From: Cellvibrionaceae bacterium | GTDB lineage: Bacteria; Pseudomonadota; Gammaproteobacteria; Pseudomonadales; Cellvibrionaceae | Direction: 5' to 3' | DNA length: 64,000 bases | Assembly (NCBI GenBank): GCA_021151695.1 | Contig: JAGKWU010000001.1 | Span: 248,001-312,000 of the forward strand | Shown: in pieces, positions 16,280 through 26,200 of the stretch | Layout of the letters: each line of letters starts with the position of its first letter | How positions within the stretch are numbered: position 1 is the stretch's first letter | Translations under genes and position numbers: made by a program | Notes under the pieces: generated by a model | The model's input: only the letters and a program-made list of their open reading frames with translations | Databases searched by the model: none | Told to the model about the DNA's origin: nothing

Positions 16280-17257
16280 CTATATTTTTCGACCATCCCA
16301 CATCCACCGCAAAATCTCTGGCATAAGGCTGCCTCCGTGTTGATCGGAGTGCCCACCGTCGCCCCAAACATGCTTCACTTGATAACGAGCCCCCTTGTCG
16401 CCGGCCTTATCCGCATGCTCATTTGCCCACTCAAATGAGGACAACATCTGTTGGTTGGCTAAGAACCAATTGCCATGTTCATTGCTCAGGTCGTTGCTGC
16501 CATCTTGCAAAAATATTTTTAGTGGGCGAATAGGGGATTTGCGAATAAGGCCGGGATATAAGTCACCGCCAGGTTGCATAGGTTTATCAGCTGTCGCTGG
16601 CTGATAGCCAATGGAAACATAACTGCCGATCAGGCTAATCACCTTGCGGAATGTATCCGGCCGATGCCAGGCTGCTGTGAAAGCACAAATGGCGCCGCTG
16701 CTGGTACCGCCAATAATGTGTTGCTCGGGGTCATCACTGAATTTGTACGTCTTGGCTACCTCAGGCAATAGCTCGTCAGTGAGAAAGCGGGCGTAGTTAT
16801 CACTGAGTGCATCGTACTCTTCAACGCGATGATCCGGATTGGACATCCCAAGATTATCGGGATAGTGCTCACTCAGGTTGCCCGGCGTAATAAAGATACC
16901 GAGGGTAGGGGGAATGACCTTTTGGTGGATGAGATTATCCAGGGCCTCCGGGATGCGCAACGAACCCTCAGGGTTGGTGGCGCGCTGACCATCCTGAAAC
17001 ACCAGCAACGCCGGTTTGGTCTTGGGTTTGGCCGAATAACCAGCCGGCAGATACACCCAATAACGCCGTACGGTGCCAGCAAATATCTTGCTGTGAAATT
17101 CGAACGGCCCCTTGAGCGCACCACTGGGGACACCCGGCTGCGGCAGGGAATCAGCGGTAAAGGGATAATCGCCCGGTTTACGGGCACTGGTGTCCTGGGC
17201 CATACAGGTGATGTTGGCGCCAACGCCTAGCAGGATGGAGAGTATAATTTTTATCAT
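16280..17257 (-). CDS. Secreted esterase of the PF00756 (esterase D / feruloyl esterase-like) family
   Basis: A 325-residue protein with a signal peptide (MIKIILSILLGVGANITCMA, cleavage near residue 20). The alpha/beta hydrolase domain matches putative esterase PF00756: YWVYLPAGYS, LLVFQDGQR, nucleophile serine in IGGTSSGAICA, acidic residue in FLQDGSND and the histidine in WGDGGHSDQHGG. Relatives include feruloyl and acetyl xylan esterases and enterochelin esterases. The signal peptide and the GH3 neighbour favour removal of acyl groups from plant polysaccharide (inference). A lipoprotein start is possible, as a cysteine lies at residue 18, but the sequence around it is not a good lipobox. 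Start ATG 17257 begins the signal peptide. Confidence 0.85.
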   Translation of the reverse strand: MIKIILSILLGVGANITCMAQDTSARKPGDYPFTADSLPQPGVPSGALKGPFEFHSKIFAGTVRRYWVYLPAGYSAKPKTKPALLVFQDGQRATNPEGSLRIPEALDNLIHQKVIPPTLGIFITPGNLSEHYPDNLGMSNPDHRVEEYDALSDNYARFLTDELLPEVAKTYKFSDDPEQHIIGGTSSGAICAFTAAWHRPDTFRKVISLIGSYVSIGYQPATADKPMQPGGDLYPGLIRKSPIRPLKIFLQDGSNDLSNEHGNWFLANQQMLSSFEWANEHADKAGDKGARYQVKHVWGDGGHSDQHGGSLMPEILRWMWDGRKI

Positions 17258-17353
17258 GACAATGCCTTTTTCAGTGTTTTTATCCTCGACTTTTATAACA
17301 CAGCTCAAAATTTAGCCCCATGTGTGAGCGTGTAAAAGTATGTTTATTTCACG

Positions 17354-17359
17354 TATAAT
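17354..17359 (+). promoter_or_regulatory. Candidate -10 element of aroC
   Basis: A perfect TATAAT lies 47 bases before the aroC start. The region at the -35 distance (TGTAAA at 17331) is poor, so this is a partial call. Confidence 0.45.
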
Positions 17360-17406
17360 CCGCGCACTTTTTGCTGATCGACGCATTTTTTCGGGTTGGA
17401 ATTCAC

Positions 17407-18507
17407 ATGTCTGGCAATACTTACGGAAAACTCTTCACAGTTACTACTTTCGGCGAGAGCCATGGCCTGGCTCTGGGTTGCATTATCGATGGCTGCCCAC
17501 CAGGGCTTGAGTTGAGCGAAGCGGATATCCAGATAGATCTGGATCGTCGCAAGCCAGGTACTTCGCGCTACACCACGCAGCGCCGCGAGGACGATCTGGT
17601 GAAAATTTTGTCCGGTACCTTTGAAGGCAAAACCACCGGCACACCGATTGGCATGATCATCGAAAACACGGATCAGCGCTCCAAAGACTATTCCAATATT
17701 AAAGACCAATTCCGTCCCGCCCACGCCGACTATACCTATATGCAAAAGTACGGTGTGCGCGATTATCGCGGCGGTGGTCGCTCATCAGCCCGCGAAACCG
17801 CCATGCGTGTAGCGGCAGGCTCGGTCGCGAAGAAATACCTGAAAGATTTTTACGGCATTGAGGTTCGCGGCTATCTGTCGCAACTCGGCCCCATCAAAAT
17901 CGACACTGTGGACTGGGATCAGGTTGACCAAAATCCCTTCTTCTGCCCGGATGCCAGCAAAGTGCCCGAGATGGAAGAATTCATGAAAGCCCTGAACAAA
18001 GAGGGCGATTCAATCGGTGCAAAAATTACCGTCGTTGCCACCAATGTTCCACCAGGTTTGGGCGAGCCCATTTTTGATCGCCTTGATGCGGAAATTGCCC
18101 ACGCGCTCATGAGCATTAACGCGGTGAAAGGTGTGGAGATTGGTGAAGGCTTTGCGGTAGTGGATCAACGTGGCAGCAAGCATCGCGATGAAATGACACC
18201 AGAGGGTTTCCTCTCCAACAATGCTGGCGGCATTTTGGGCGGTATTTCTTCTGGCCAGGACATAATCGCCAACATCGCGCTCAAACCAACATCCAGCTTG
18301 CACATCCCCGGTCGCAGCATAGACGTGCACGGTAACCCGGTTGAAGTGATTACCAAAGGCCGCCACGATCCTTGTGTCGGCATTCGTGCAACGCCAATTG
18401 CCGAAGCTATGTTGGCGTTAGTGCTAATGGATCACATGTTGCGTCACCGCGGGCAAAATGGTGCGGTGAAGCACTCTGTTCCTGTAATTCCCGCTAGCGT
18501 TAAATAA
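17407..18507 (+). CDS. aroC: Chorismate synthase
   Basis: A 366-residue enzyme that makes chorismate from 5-enolpyruvylshikimate 3-phosphate using reduced FMN, the last step of the shared aromatic pathway. All family signatures are present: GESHGLALGCIIDGCPPG, FRPAHADYTY, GGGRSSARETAMRVAAG and RHDPCVGIRATPIAEAM. ATG at 17407 gives the canonical N-terminus (SGNTYGKLFTVTTFGESHG). Downstream is the MFS gene, as in Pseudomonas. Confidence 0.97.
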   Translation: MSGNTYGKLFTVTTFGESHGLALGCIIDGCPPGLELSEADIQIDLDRRKPGTSRYTTQRREDDLVKILSGTFEGKTTGTPIGMIIENTDQRSKDYSNIKDQFRPAHADYTYMQKYGVRDYRGGGRSSARETAMRVAAGSVAKKYLKDFYGIEVRGYLSQLGPIKIDTVDWDQVDQNPFFCPDASKVPEMEEFMKALNKEGDSIGAKITVVATNVPPGLGEPIFDRLDAEIAHALMSINAVKGVEIGEGFAVVDQRGSKHRDEMTPEGFLSNNAGGILGGISSGQDIIANIALKPTSSLHIPGRSIDVHGNPVEVITKGRHDPCVGIRATPIAEAMLALVLMDHMLRHRGQNGAVKHSVPVIPASVK

Positions 18508-18575
18508 TTTTTCAGGCCCGCCTGTGCAAATAATATTGTACCGGCGGGCAGGGCATAGCCCGTCGGTTTGTATCT

Positions 18576-19772
18576 ATGCCTGATACCTCAGCATCAATTC
18601 CACTTTCTGTGCCCGTTCCTTATTGGCGACTCTCCAGTTTTTATTTTTTCTATTTTGCCGTCGTAGGCGCGCTTATTCCCTACTGGGGCGTGTATCTAAA
18701 ATCCCTCGGTTATAGCTCCCAGGATGTCGGGGTCATCAGCGCTATTATTTTGGCTACGCGTATAGTTGCGCCCAATTTTTGGGGTTGGCTCGCCGATAAA
18801 AGCAAACAGCGTTTGCGTATTATTCGTCTGGGAAGCGCCACGGCCTGCGTTTTTTTTGCAGGTGTATTAATTAGTCAGCGTTATCCCTGGTTGGTTTTTG
18901 TGGTGAGTTGCTACACCTTTTTCTGGCATGCGGTATTGCCGCAATTTGAAGTGATTACGCTTTCTTATCTCGGTGATCAATACCATCGCTACGGACAGAT
19001 CCGCCTCTGGGGTTCCATAGGTTTTATCGCAGCAGTTGTTGGCTTGGGGATATTGTTTGAATGGATTCCCATCGCCTATTTGCCACTCGCCATTTTAAGT
19101 TTTCTGTCGCTGATCTGGTTATCAAGCCTCTCGGTAAAAGATTTGAGTGTCGCAAAACACAATCCTGATTCGCGCGGCTTTCTTGCACAGGCGACACAGC
19201 CAGCGATTATTTGTTTTTTGCTCGCCAGCTTTTTATTGCAACTCAGCCACGGCCCTTACTACACCTTTTACAGTTTGTATCTGCAGGAAAATTATGGCTA
19301 TACCAGCGCCGCTACCGGGCTTTTATGGGCGTTGGGTGTATTGGCAGAAGTGGCAATTTTCATTGTGATGCCGCGTATCATGAAACGCTGGAGCATTCGC
19401 CATTTAATGCTACTAAGTCTGGCGGCCACCGCCATCCGTTGGTGTTTGATTGGTTGCGCCGCCGATTGGCTTTGGGTGTTGTTATTTGCACAGCTGCTTC
19501 ACGCCTTTAGCTTTGGCATGGCTCACTCAGCTTCTATCGAAATAGTGCGCACTCACTTTAAAGGTAACAGCCAGGGACAGGCGCAAGCACTGTACAGCTC
19601 ATTCAGTTTTGGTGCCGGCGGCGCCGTAGGAGCATTGGTTGGCGGTTTGCTCTGGGATCACAACGCCAGCCTCACCTATTTATTGGCGAGTGTTTCCGCC
19701 ATTGTCGCTTTTGTAATCTGCTATTTTGGGCTACATTTAACAAGCTCAGTACCAGATGTTGCGAGGGATTAG
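18576..19772 (+). CDS. MFS transporter of the MFS_1-like / HcaT type
   Basis: A 398-residue inner-membrane protein with about 12 hydrophobic segments. FYFAVVGALIPYWGVYLKS near the N-terminus and LWGSIGFIAAVVG are typical of the MFS_1-like group that includes the 3-phenylpropionate permease HcaT and LacY-like symporters. The substrate is not predictable. It follows aroC by 68 bp and may be cotranscribed; this pair is conserved in Pseudomonas. Confidence 0.85.
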   Translation: MPDTSASIPLSVPVPYWRLSSFYFFYFAVVGALIPYWGVYLKSLGYSSQDVGVISAIILATRIVAPNFWGWLADKSKQRLRIIRLGSATACVFFAGVLISQRYPWLVFVVSCYTFFWHAVLPQFEVITLSYLGDQYHRYGQIRLWGSIGFIAAVVGLGILFEWIPIAYLPLAILSFLSLIWLSSLSVKDLSVAKHNPDSRGFLAQATQPAIICFLLASFLLQLSHGPYYTFYSLYLQENYGYTSAATGLLWALGVLAEVAIFIVMPRIMKRWSIRHLMLLSLAATAIRWCLIGCAADWLWVLLFAQLLHAFSFGMAHSASIEIVRTHFKGNSQGQAQALYSSFSFGAGGAVGALVGGLLWDHNASLTYLLASVSAIVAFVICYFGLHLTSSVPDVARD

Positions 19773-19813
19773 CAGCGCAGTTAACTCCCGACATATTTAG
19801 GTTCAAACCCATC

Positions 19814-20584
19814 ATGCAAAACCTGACAGTTGCTTTAATCCAGCAAGAAATCGTCCCGAACAACCCCCTGCAAAATCTGCAAAATTTTGCCAAAACACTC
19901 GAGTCCGCCAAAGGCTCCGATCTGGTGATATTGCCAGAAGTGTTTACCACCGGTTTTTGTAGCAATGCACGCAATTATGCCGAAACCGTAGAAGGGCAGG
20001 CCTACCAATGGATGGCTCGCCAGGCGCAAGAACTGGATGCGGTAATTACCGGTAGCCTGGTAGTAAAAGAGGGCCATACCTATTTCAATCGCCTGGTGTG
20101 GATGCGCCCTGACGGCAGCTACGAACACTACGACAAGCGCCATCTATTCCGCATGGCTGGCGAACACGAACGCTACGCCGCAGGTAAAGAAAAATTATTG
20201 GTGGAATTAAAAGGCTGGCGAATTTTGCCACTGATTTGCTACGACTTACGCTTCCCTGTCTGGAGCCGAAACCGCAGCGATTACGACCTTGCCATTTACG
20301 TTGCCAACTGGCCAAGCGCGAGATCCCTGCATTGGAATCGCTTACTGCAAGCACGTGCCATTGAAAATTTAAGTTACGTGGCGGGGGTGAATCGCGTTGG
20401 GATGGATGAAAAGCATCAACATTATTCTGGTGACTCCAGTGTGTTTAGCTCAACTGGAGAAGTGGTTTTTACGTCACAAGAACCAGGTGCGTTCAAAGTG
20501 GAATTGTTTGCGGATAAATTGATAGATCACCGGAATAGCTTTCCGGCTTATATTGATGCGGATGAGTTTGAGATAAAGATTTGA
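19814..20584 (+). CDS. Omega-amidase / carbon-nitrogen hydrolase (YafV-Nit2 type)
   Basis: A 256-residue nitrilase-superfamily hydrolase with the catalytic triad Glu (LVILPEVFTTGFC), Lys (YDKRHLFRMAGEHERY) and Cys (LPLICYDLRFPVWSRN). The FRMAGEHERYAAG segment fits the omega-amidase (YafV) subgroup, which hydrolyses alpha-ketoglutaramate and alpha-ketosuccinamate as a metabolite repair step. Cytoplasmic. It lies 41 bp after the MFS gene. Confidence 0.88.
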   Translation: MQNLTVALIQQEIVPNNPLQNLQNFAKTLESAKGSDLVILPEVFTTGFCSNARNYAETVEGQAYQWMARQAQELDAVITGSLVVKEGHTYFNRLVWMRPDGSYEHYDKRHLFRMAGEHERYAAGKEKLLVELKGWRILPLICYDLRFPVWSRNRSDYDLAIYVANWPSARSLHWNRLLQARAIENLSYVAGVNRVGMDEKHQHYSGDSSVFSSTGEVVFTSQEPGAFKVELFADKLIDHRNSFPAYIDADEFEIKI

Positions 20585-20599
20585 TGACGCCGTTTTAGC

Positions 20600-20646
20600 G
20601 TAGGTTGGTGGTAAGGCTTGCGTAAGCAAGCTGCACCCCAACACGA
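20600..20646 (+). repeat. REP-like palindromic element, copy A
   Basis: GTAGGTTGGTGGTAAG at the 5' end and GCACCCCAACA at the 3' end, with an internal hairpin GCTTGC-GTAA-GCAAGC. The ends are shared with copy B in opposite orientation. The GTAGGTTGG...CCCAACA layout is that of widespread extragenic palindromic repeats of gammaproteobacteria and cyanobacteria. Confidence 0.65.
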
Positions 20647-20740
20647 TCATGCTGCAGGTTTAACCAAAAAAACAAATGTGCAGTGCTTACTAATTAAACA
20701 TTTCCATCTGCCAATAATGTCACTTATTGGCGAGTCAAAT

Positions 20741-20774
20741 ATGTTGGGGTGCGCTTCGCTTACCGCCAACCTAC
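20741..20774 (-). repeat. REP-like palindromic element, copy B (inverted)
   Basis: On the minus strand it reads GTAGGTTGGCGGTAAG, then a short core, then GCACCCCAACAT. It matches copy A at both ends but has a shorter core, and lies about 95 bases away in inverted orientation, so that the pair forms a REPIN-like doublet between two convergent genes. Confidence 0.65.
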
Positions 20775-20801
20775 AATAAACCACAGCTTATGAAACCAAC
20801 A

Positions 20802-20829
20802 AAAAAGCCGCTGTCTCCAGCGGCTTTTT
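20802..20829. terminator. Bidirectional terminator between omega-amidase and pgm
   Basis: Arms AAAAAGCCGCTG and CAGCGGCTTTTT with loop TCTC; a perfect stem with A and T tails directly after the pgm stop. Confidence 0.88.
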
Positions 20830-20832
20830 ACA

Positions 20833-22473
20833 TCAACTAATCGCTTTATCCACAATCGTCTGCGCTTCAGAAATCAACTCATTCAAATGCGCTTTGCCAA
20901 GGAAGCTCTCGGCGTAAATCTTATAGATATCTTCAGTACCTGATGGGCGCGCCGCAAACCAACCGCTTTTGCTCGATACTTTGATGCCACCAATTGCCGC
21001 ACCGTTTCCGGGAGCATTGGTGAGAATCTTTTCGATTTTTTCGCCAGCCAATTCGGTAGAAGTAATTTGCTCTGGCGATAGTTTAGATAAAGCTTTTTTC
21101 TGCGCAGTATTTGCAGCAGCTTCCACGCGACTTTCGGCGGCATGACCGTAACGATCAGCCAACTCTTTGTAATGCTCGCCGGGATCGCGTCCAGTTTTCG
21201 CTACGATTTCAGCAGAGAGCAGAGCGGGGATGAGGCCGTCTTTATCAGTAGTCCACACGCTGCCATCAATACGCAGGAAAGAGGCGCCCGCACTTTCTTC
21301 GCCACCAAAACCCAAAGAACCATCAAACAAACCTGGAGCAAACCATTTAAAACCTACGGGCACTTCATACAATTGACGACCAATTTTTTCCGCAACCTTA
21401 TCGATCATTGCACTGCTTACCACTGTTTTTCCGATGGCAGTTTTTGCACTCCATTGGGGGCGATTTTGGAACAAGTAATCAATCGCAACAGCAAGGTAAT
21501 GGTTGGGTGGCAACAGGCCAACGCTCGGAGTCACAATGCCGTGGCGGTCATGATCAGCATCACAAGCAAAAGCAACCTGATAATCGTTGCGCTTGGCCAA
21601 CAGACCCTGCATGGTGTAGGCGGATGACGGGTCCATACGGATTTTTCCATCCCAATCTGCCGTCATAAATTCAAAGGTTGGATCAATAATTTTATTGATC
21701 AGGTGCAAATCAATTTTGTAGTGATCTGCAATCGCGCTCCAATAACTCAAGCCAGCGCCACCGAGTGGGTCAACACCCATACGCACGCCTGCATCGCGAA
21801 TGGCGTTCATGTCGACCACATTAATCAAATCGCGTACGTAGTTGCCTACATAGTCGTGATGATGAGTGGTTGCTGCGTGCAGCGCCGTTTTGTAATCCAT
21901 GCGTTTTACATCGCGCAGATCGGTTTCCAGCAATTCGTTGGCGCGCGCTTGCATCCAGTTGGTGATATCGGAATCTGCTGGGCCGCCATTGGTTGGATTG
22001 TATTTGTAACCACCGTTATCGGGAGGGTTGTGCGATGGAGTAATTACCACACCATCAGCAAGGCCAGAGGTGCGACCGCGGTTATAGGTCAAAATCGCAT
22101 GAGAAATTGCCGGAGTAGGTGTGAACTCACCACCAACTGCCAACATGATTTCCACACCGTTCGCCGCAAAAACTTCCACCGCACTGATTTGCGCAGGTTC
22201 AGAAAGCGCATGAGTATCTATGCCGACATAGAGCGGACCAGTGATGCCCGCTTTAACACGATAATCGCAAATAGCCTGGGTAATGGCGAGAACATGATTT
22301 TCGTTAAAACTGGTTTTGAGTGCAGAACCGCGATGACCAGAAGTGCCGAAAGTAACGCGCTGCTCCGGAACGCCCGGATCAGGTTTTTTATCGTAATAAG
22401 CGGCCGTCAGTTGGGTAACATCGACCAGCATCTCTTTAGGCAAGAGTTTTCCGGCATATGGGCTAAGACTCAT
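20833..22473 (-). CDS. pgm: Phosphoglucomutase, alpha-D-glucose phosphate-specific
   Basis: A 546-residue enzyme that interconverts glucose 1-phosphate and glucose 6-phosphate. The phosphoserine loop is VITPSHNPPDNGGYKYN, the metal-binding loop is AFACDADHDRHG, the sugar-binding loop GGEESAGASF, and the C-terminal phosphate loop ARPSGTEDIYKIYAESF. Length fits the Pgm (not AlgC) family. It connects glucose released by secreted glucanases with central metabolism. It is a single-gene unit. Confidence 0.95.
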   Translation of the reverse strand: MSLSPYAGKLLPKEMLVDVTQLTAAYYDKKPDPGVPEQRVTFGTSGHRGSALKTSFNENHVLAITQAICDYRVKAGITGPLYVGIDTHALSEPAQISAVEVFAANGVEIMLAVGGEFTPTPAISHAILTYNRGRTSGLADGVVITPSHNPPDNGGYKYNPTNGGPADSDITNWMQARANELLETDLRDVKRMDYKTALHAATTHHHDYVGNYVRDLINVVDMNAIRDAGVRMGVDPLGGAGLSYWSAIADHYKIDLHLINKIIDPTFEFMTADWDGKIRMDPSSAYTMQGLLAKRNDYQVAFACDADHDRHGIVTPSVGLLPPNHYLAVAIDYLFQNRPQWSAKTAIGKTVVSSAMIDKVAEKIGRQLYEVPVGFKWFAPGLFDGSLGFGGEESAGASFLRIDGSVWTTDKDGLIPALLSAEIVAKTGRDPGEHYKELADRYGHAAESRVEAAANTAQKKALSKLSPEQITSTELAGEKIEKILTNAPGNGAAIGGIKVSSKSGWFAARPSGTEDIYKIYAESFLGKAHLNELISEAQTIVDKAIS

Positions 22474-22580
22474 ATCAGCGCTCCTTTAAGCGTCTTGGGT
22501 TTTCTAACCACTAAATATCAGGCTGTTAATTAGATTGTATATCGTAAAAAAGGGATTGTAGCCAAGTCTTTAAATATCTG

Positions 22581-23267
22581 TCATTGACTTGCATCATAAG
22601 GAAAAATTTTAATAATGACACCCATCAGCGGATGATCAATATAATGGATTTCATTACTGCGTATGGAGCGTTGCTGGCTGAGTTTAACTACACGTTTCAC
22701 CAGGTAATCCTGTGAGCTGGCCGCAGCATCAAATCCAGGGATTGTCGGCAGCTCCGGCCAGGTTTCCGCAACCGCTGTGCCTGCGGGCGCAAACTGGGTA
22801 AGCCACAAATTGGTTTGCAATTTCAGGTATTGCCCAACGCTCAATGAAATAGAACCTTCCAATTCTTGATGGCCATTAAACGTTTTTCCGCCGGTGATTA
22901 GCAGATTGGTTTTGCGACCATAAATAGTTTGCCGCCAGGCTTGATGGTAGAGCAGGCTGTAGCTACCGCTTTTCGCTAACACAGATGCTTGCGAATTGAG
23001 CGTGCGCTCGCCAGCGGGCAACAATTTCATCCCTTCCTGGTTAGTCTCATCTTTTACCAGCAACAGATTGTCGGGATAGGCCAGATGAATATTCGTCGGC
23101 CAGACTTCCTGTGTATTAGTATCCGGTCGCGCGAAAACAATCAGCTCCACCTGATACACGCGCTCGTGATTTACTGCTTCACGCGCCGGCTCAGTTTCTG
23201 TTTGCGCCCAGGCGAATTGGGCAAACAACACAGCAACAAACCAACCGCTAATACGATGAAATTGCAT
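22581..23267 (-). CDS. CsiV-like periplasmic protein
   Basis: A 228-residue exported protein with a signal peptide (residues 1-21, cleavage near AWA/QTE). The conserved block VYQVELIVFARPDTN and the C-terminal HPLMGVIIKIFPYD match the CsiV family, described in Vibrio as a periplasmic protein needed for cell shape or peptidoglycan stress response. It lies 26 bp downstream of mfd, the usual place for this family, and is probably cotranscribed with it. Confidence 0.82.
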   Translation of the reverse strand: MQFHRISGWFVAVLFAQFAWAQTETEPAREAVNHERVYQVELIVFARPDTNTQEVWPTNIHLAYPDNLLLVKDETNQEGMKLLPAGERTLNSQASVLAKSGSYSLLYHQAWRQTIYGRKTNLLITGGKTFNGHQELEGSISLSVGQYLKLQTNLWLTQFAPAGTAVAETWPELPTIPGFDAAASSQDYLVKRVVKLSQQRSIRSNEIHYIDHPLMGVIIKIFPYDASQ

Positions 23268-23293
23268 ACTTATCTCTCTAGTTGAGCTGCCAA

Positions 23294-26200
23294 TCAGGGC
23301 AACAATTTATTCAGTAATTCACTTACCAGCTGTAAACGTTGTTCGGTAGCGTCCATGGGCAAGTTGAATTTCAATTTGTTTGCGCCTTCCAATTTGTACA
23401 TAAGAGGTGCCGATTGCACCATCTTCACAATAGTTAAAGGCTCGACACGCGTATCACTGCCAAATTCCATAACGCCCGAGCGCGCATTGGCTTCCAGCTT
23501 GGTAATGCCGATCACCTGTGCTTTCAATTTGATTTGGGTAACGCGGATCAGGTTTTTGGTTTGCTCTGGCAAAAGACCGAAGCGGTCAATCATTTCGACC
23601 TGCAACTCACGCAAGGCCTCCTCTGATTCAGCGTTAGCGAGACGCTTGTACATGACCAATCGCGAATGTACATCTGGCAAATAATCTGCAGGAATCAGGG
23701 CCGGTATACGCAAGTTTACATCCACCAGGCTGTCGTCTTCTGTTGGATCTGGCACTTTGCCTTTGCGAATGGCTTTAACGGCGCGATCCAGCATTTCCAT
23801 ATACAGCGAGAAACCAATAGTCTGGATTTGGCCACTTTGCTCTTCGCCAAGCAGCTCACCGGTACCGCGAATTTCCATATCGTAAGTGGCAAGGGTAAAG
23901 CCAGCACCGAGATCTTCGGCTGCCGAAATCGCCTCAAGGCGTTTGATAGCATCAGGCGTCATGCTGCGTTTATCCGGTGTCAGCAAATACGCATAGGCCT
24001 GGTGATGGGAGCGTCCAACGCGACCACGTAATTGATGCAACTGCGCCAAACCAAATTTATCCGCACGATGGATAACAATGGTGTTCGCATTAGGAATGTC
24101 GATACCGGTTTCGATAATAGTGGTACACACCATCACATTAAAACGCTTGTGATAAAAATCTGACATTACCCGTTCAAGGTCGCGCTCGCGCATCTGCCCG
24201 TGGCCAACCGCAATGCGCGCCTCAGGTACCAGCTCCTGCAAATCGCGCGCGGTCTTTTCGATGCTGCTGACCTCGTTGTGCAGGTAATACACTTGGCCGC
24301 CACGCAAAATTTCACGCAGTATGGCCTCTTTGATAATGGTTTCATCGTGCGGACGCACAAACGTTTTTACGGAGAGACGCTTGGCCGGTGGTGTGGCGAT
24401 AATCGACAAATCACGAATACCTGCCATAGACATATTGAGCGTACGCGGAATAGGTGTCGCCGTGAGTGTGAGAATATCTATCTCGGCGCGCAGGGATTTA
24501 AGCTGTTCTTTTTGGCGCACACCAAAGCGATGCTCTTCGTCGATAATCAGCAAACCGAGATTTTTGTATTTAATCTCCGGCGACAGCAATTTGTGGGTAC
24601 CCACAACTATATCGATTTTCCCTTCAGCGATTTTCTTGATAGCCTCATCAACTTCTTTATTGGTTTTAAAGCGCGAAAGCACTTCTATTGTAATGGGCCA
24701 TTCAGCAAACCTGTCACGCAAGGATTCGTAATGCTGCTGTGCCAGCAGAGTAGTCGGGGCAAGAATGGCGACCTGTTTACCGCCGTGGCTCGCCACAAAA
24801 GCAGCGCGCATTGCCACTTCCGTTTTACCAAAGCCCACATCGCCACACACCAGGCGATCCATGGGTTTGGGCGAAAGCATGTCGTTGATAACAGCTTCGA
24901 TTGCGCGCTGTTGATCTGGCGTTTCCTCAAAAGGAAAGCTCGCGACAAAATTTAAATAGGCTTCTTTCGGATCGCTAAACGCAAAACCTTTGCGCGCTGC
25001 ACGGCGTGCGTAAACTTCCAGTAATTCTGCCGCTGTATCACGAATTTGTTCCGCCGCTTTGCGCTTGGCTTTTTGCCAGGATTCGCTGCCCAATTTATGC
25101 AGCGGCGCTAATTCTTCATCAGTACCACTGTAGCGGCTGATCAAATGCAAATTGGTGACGGGAACATAGAGCTTGGTTTCGTCGGCGTATTCCAGTGTGA
25201 GAAACTCGTTGGTCTGATCCTCAATGGTGATGGTTTCCAAACCGCGGTAACGACCCACACCGTGATCAATATGCACAACGGGCGAGCCGATTTTTAATTC
25301 GGTGAGGTTTTTAACAATTAAATCGGCATTGTCTTGCGTCTGCTTGCGGCGACGTTGTTGCTGCACTCGCTCGCCGAACAATTGCGTCTCAGTAATAACG
25401 GCAATCTGTGGTTCTTCAAGCAACAACCCCTGTTCAAGGGGGGCCACCGTAATGGCAATCCTGTCGGTGCCATCAATAAAATCCTGCCAGTTTTCCACCA
25501 ATTTGGGCGTGACGCGAATGCGGCCCAATATTTCCAGCAAGGTTTCGCGGCGGCCGGCAGAGTCTGCGCAAAACAATAAACGACCGGGATATGCCAATAG
25601 AAACGCTTCAATAGCGCCCAGCGGATTTTCCGCCTGTGAACGAATAGGCAAGCTGGGAGGAAGTTGGGTGGCAAAATTTGTTAAGCCTTTTCCATCTGCA
25701 GCATCAGCAAGCTCTTGCGCATGTACAAACGTGCGCGGGTAATTTTTGAGATGACCAAAAAATTCATCGATTGCCAGATAAATTTCTTTCGGTTGCAAAA
25801 TAGGGCGCTGGGGATCAACACGGCGGCTTTCGTAACGGCGCAATAACTCAAGCCAGAAATTTTCCGCGGCCTTCTCAATATCGCCCACAGCATAAACCTG
25901 GGTATTATCGGGCAAATAATCAAACAACGTGCTGCATGCAGCAAAAAACAACGGCAGATAATATTCAATGCCCGCCGGCGATATACCTGCACTCACATCC
26001 TGAAAAATAGAGCAGGCTTTATGGTCTACATCAAATTTTTCCAACCAGTGTTGTTTAAAGCGATTGATACCGACTTTATCCAGCGGAAATTCTTTAGCGG
26101 GTAATAGCTGAATGCGCTCGACTTGCTCAATAGTCAATTGAGTTTCAGGATCAAAGGTGCGCAGGGTTTCAATTTCGTCATCAAACAAATCGAGACGGTA

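Noticed and set aside
21703..22533. Plus-strand frame of 276 residues over pgm
   Set aside because: Antisense to pgm, with no recognisable motif and no ribosome site.
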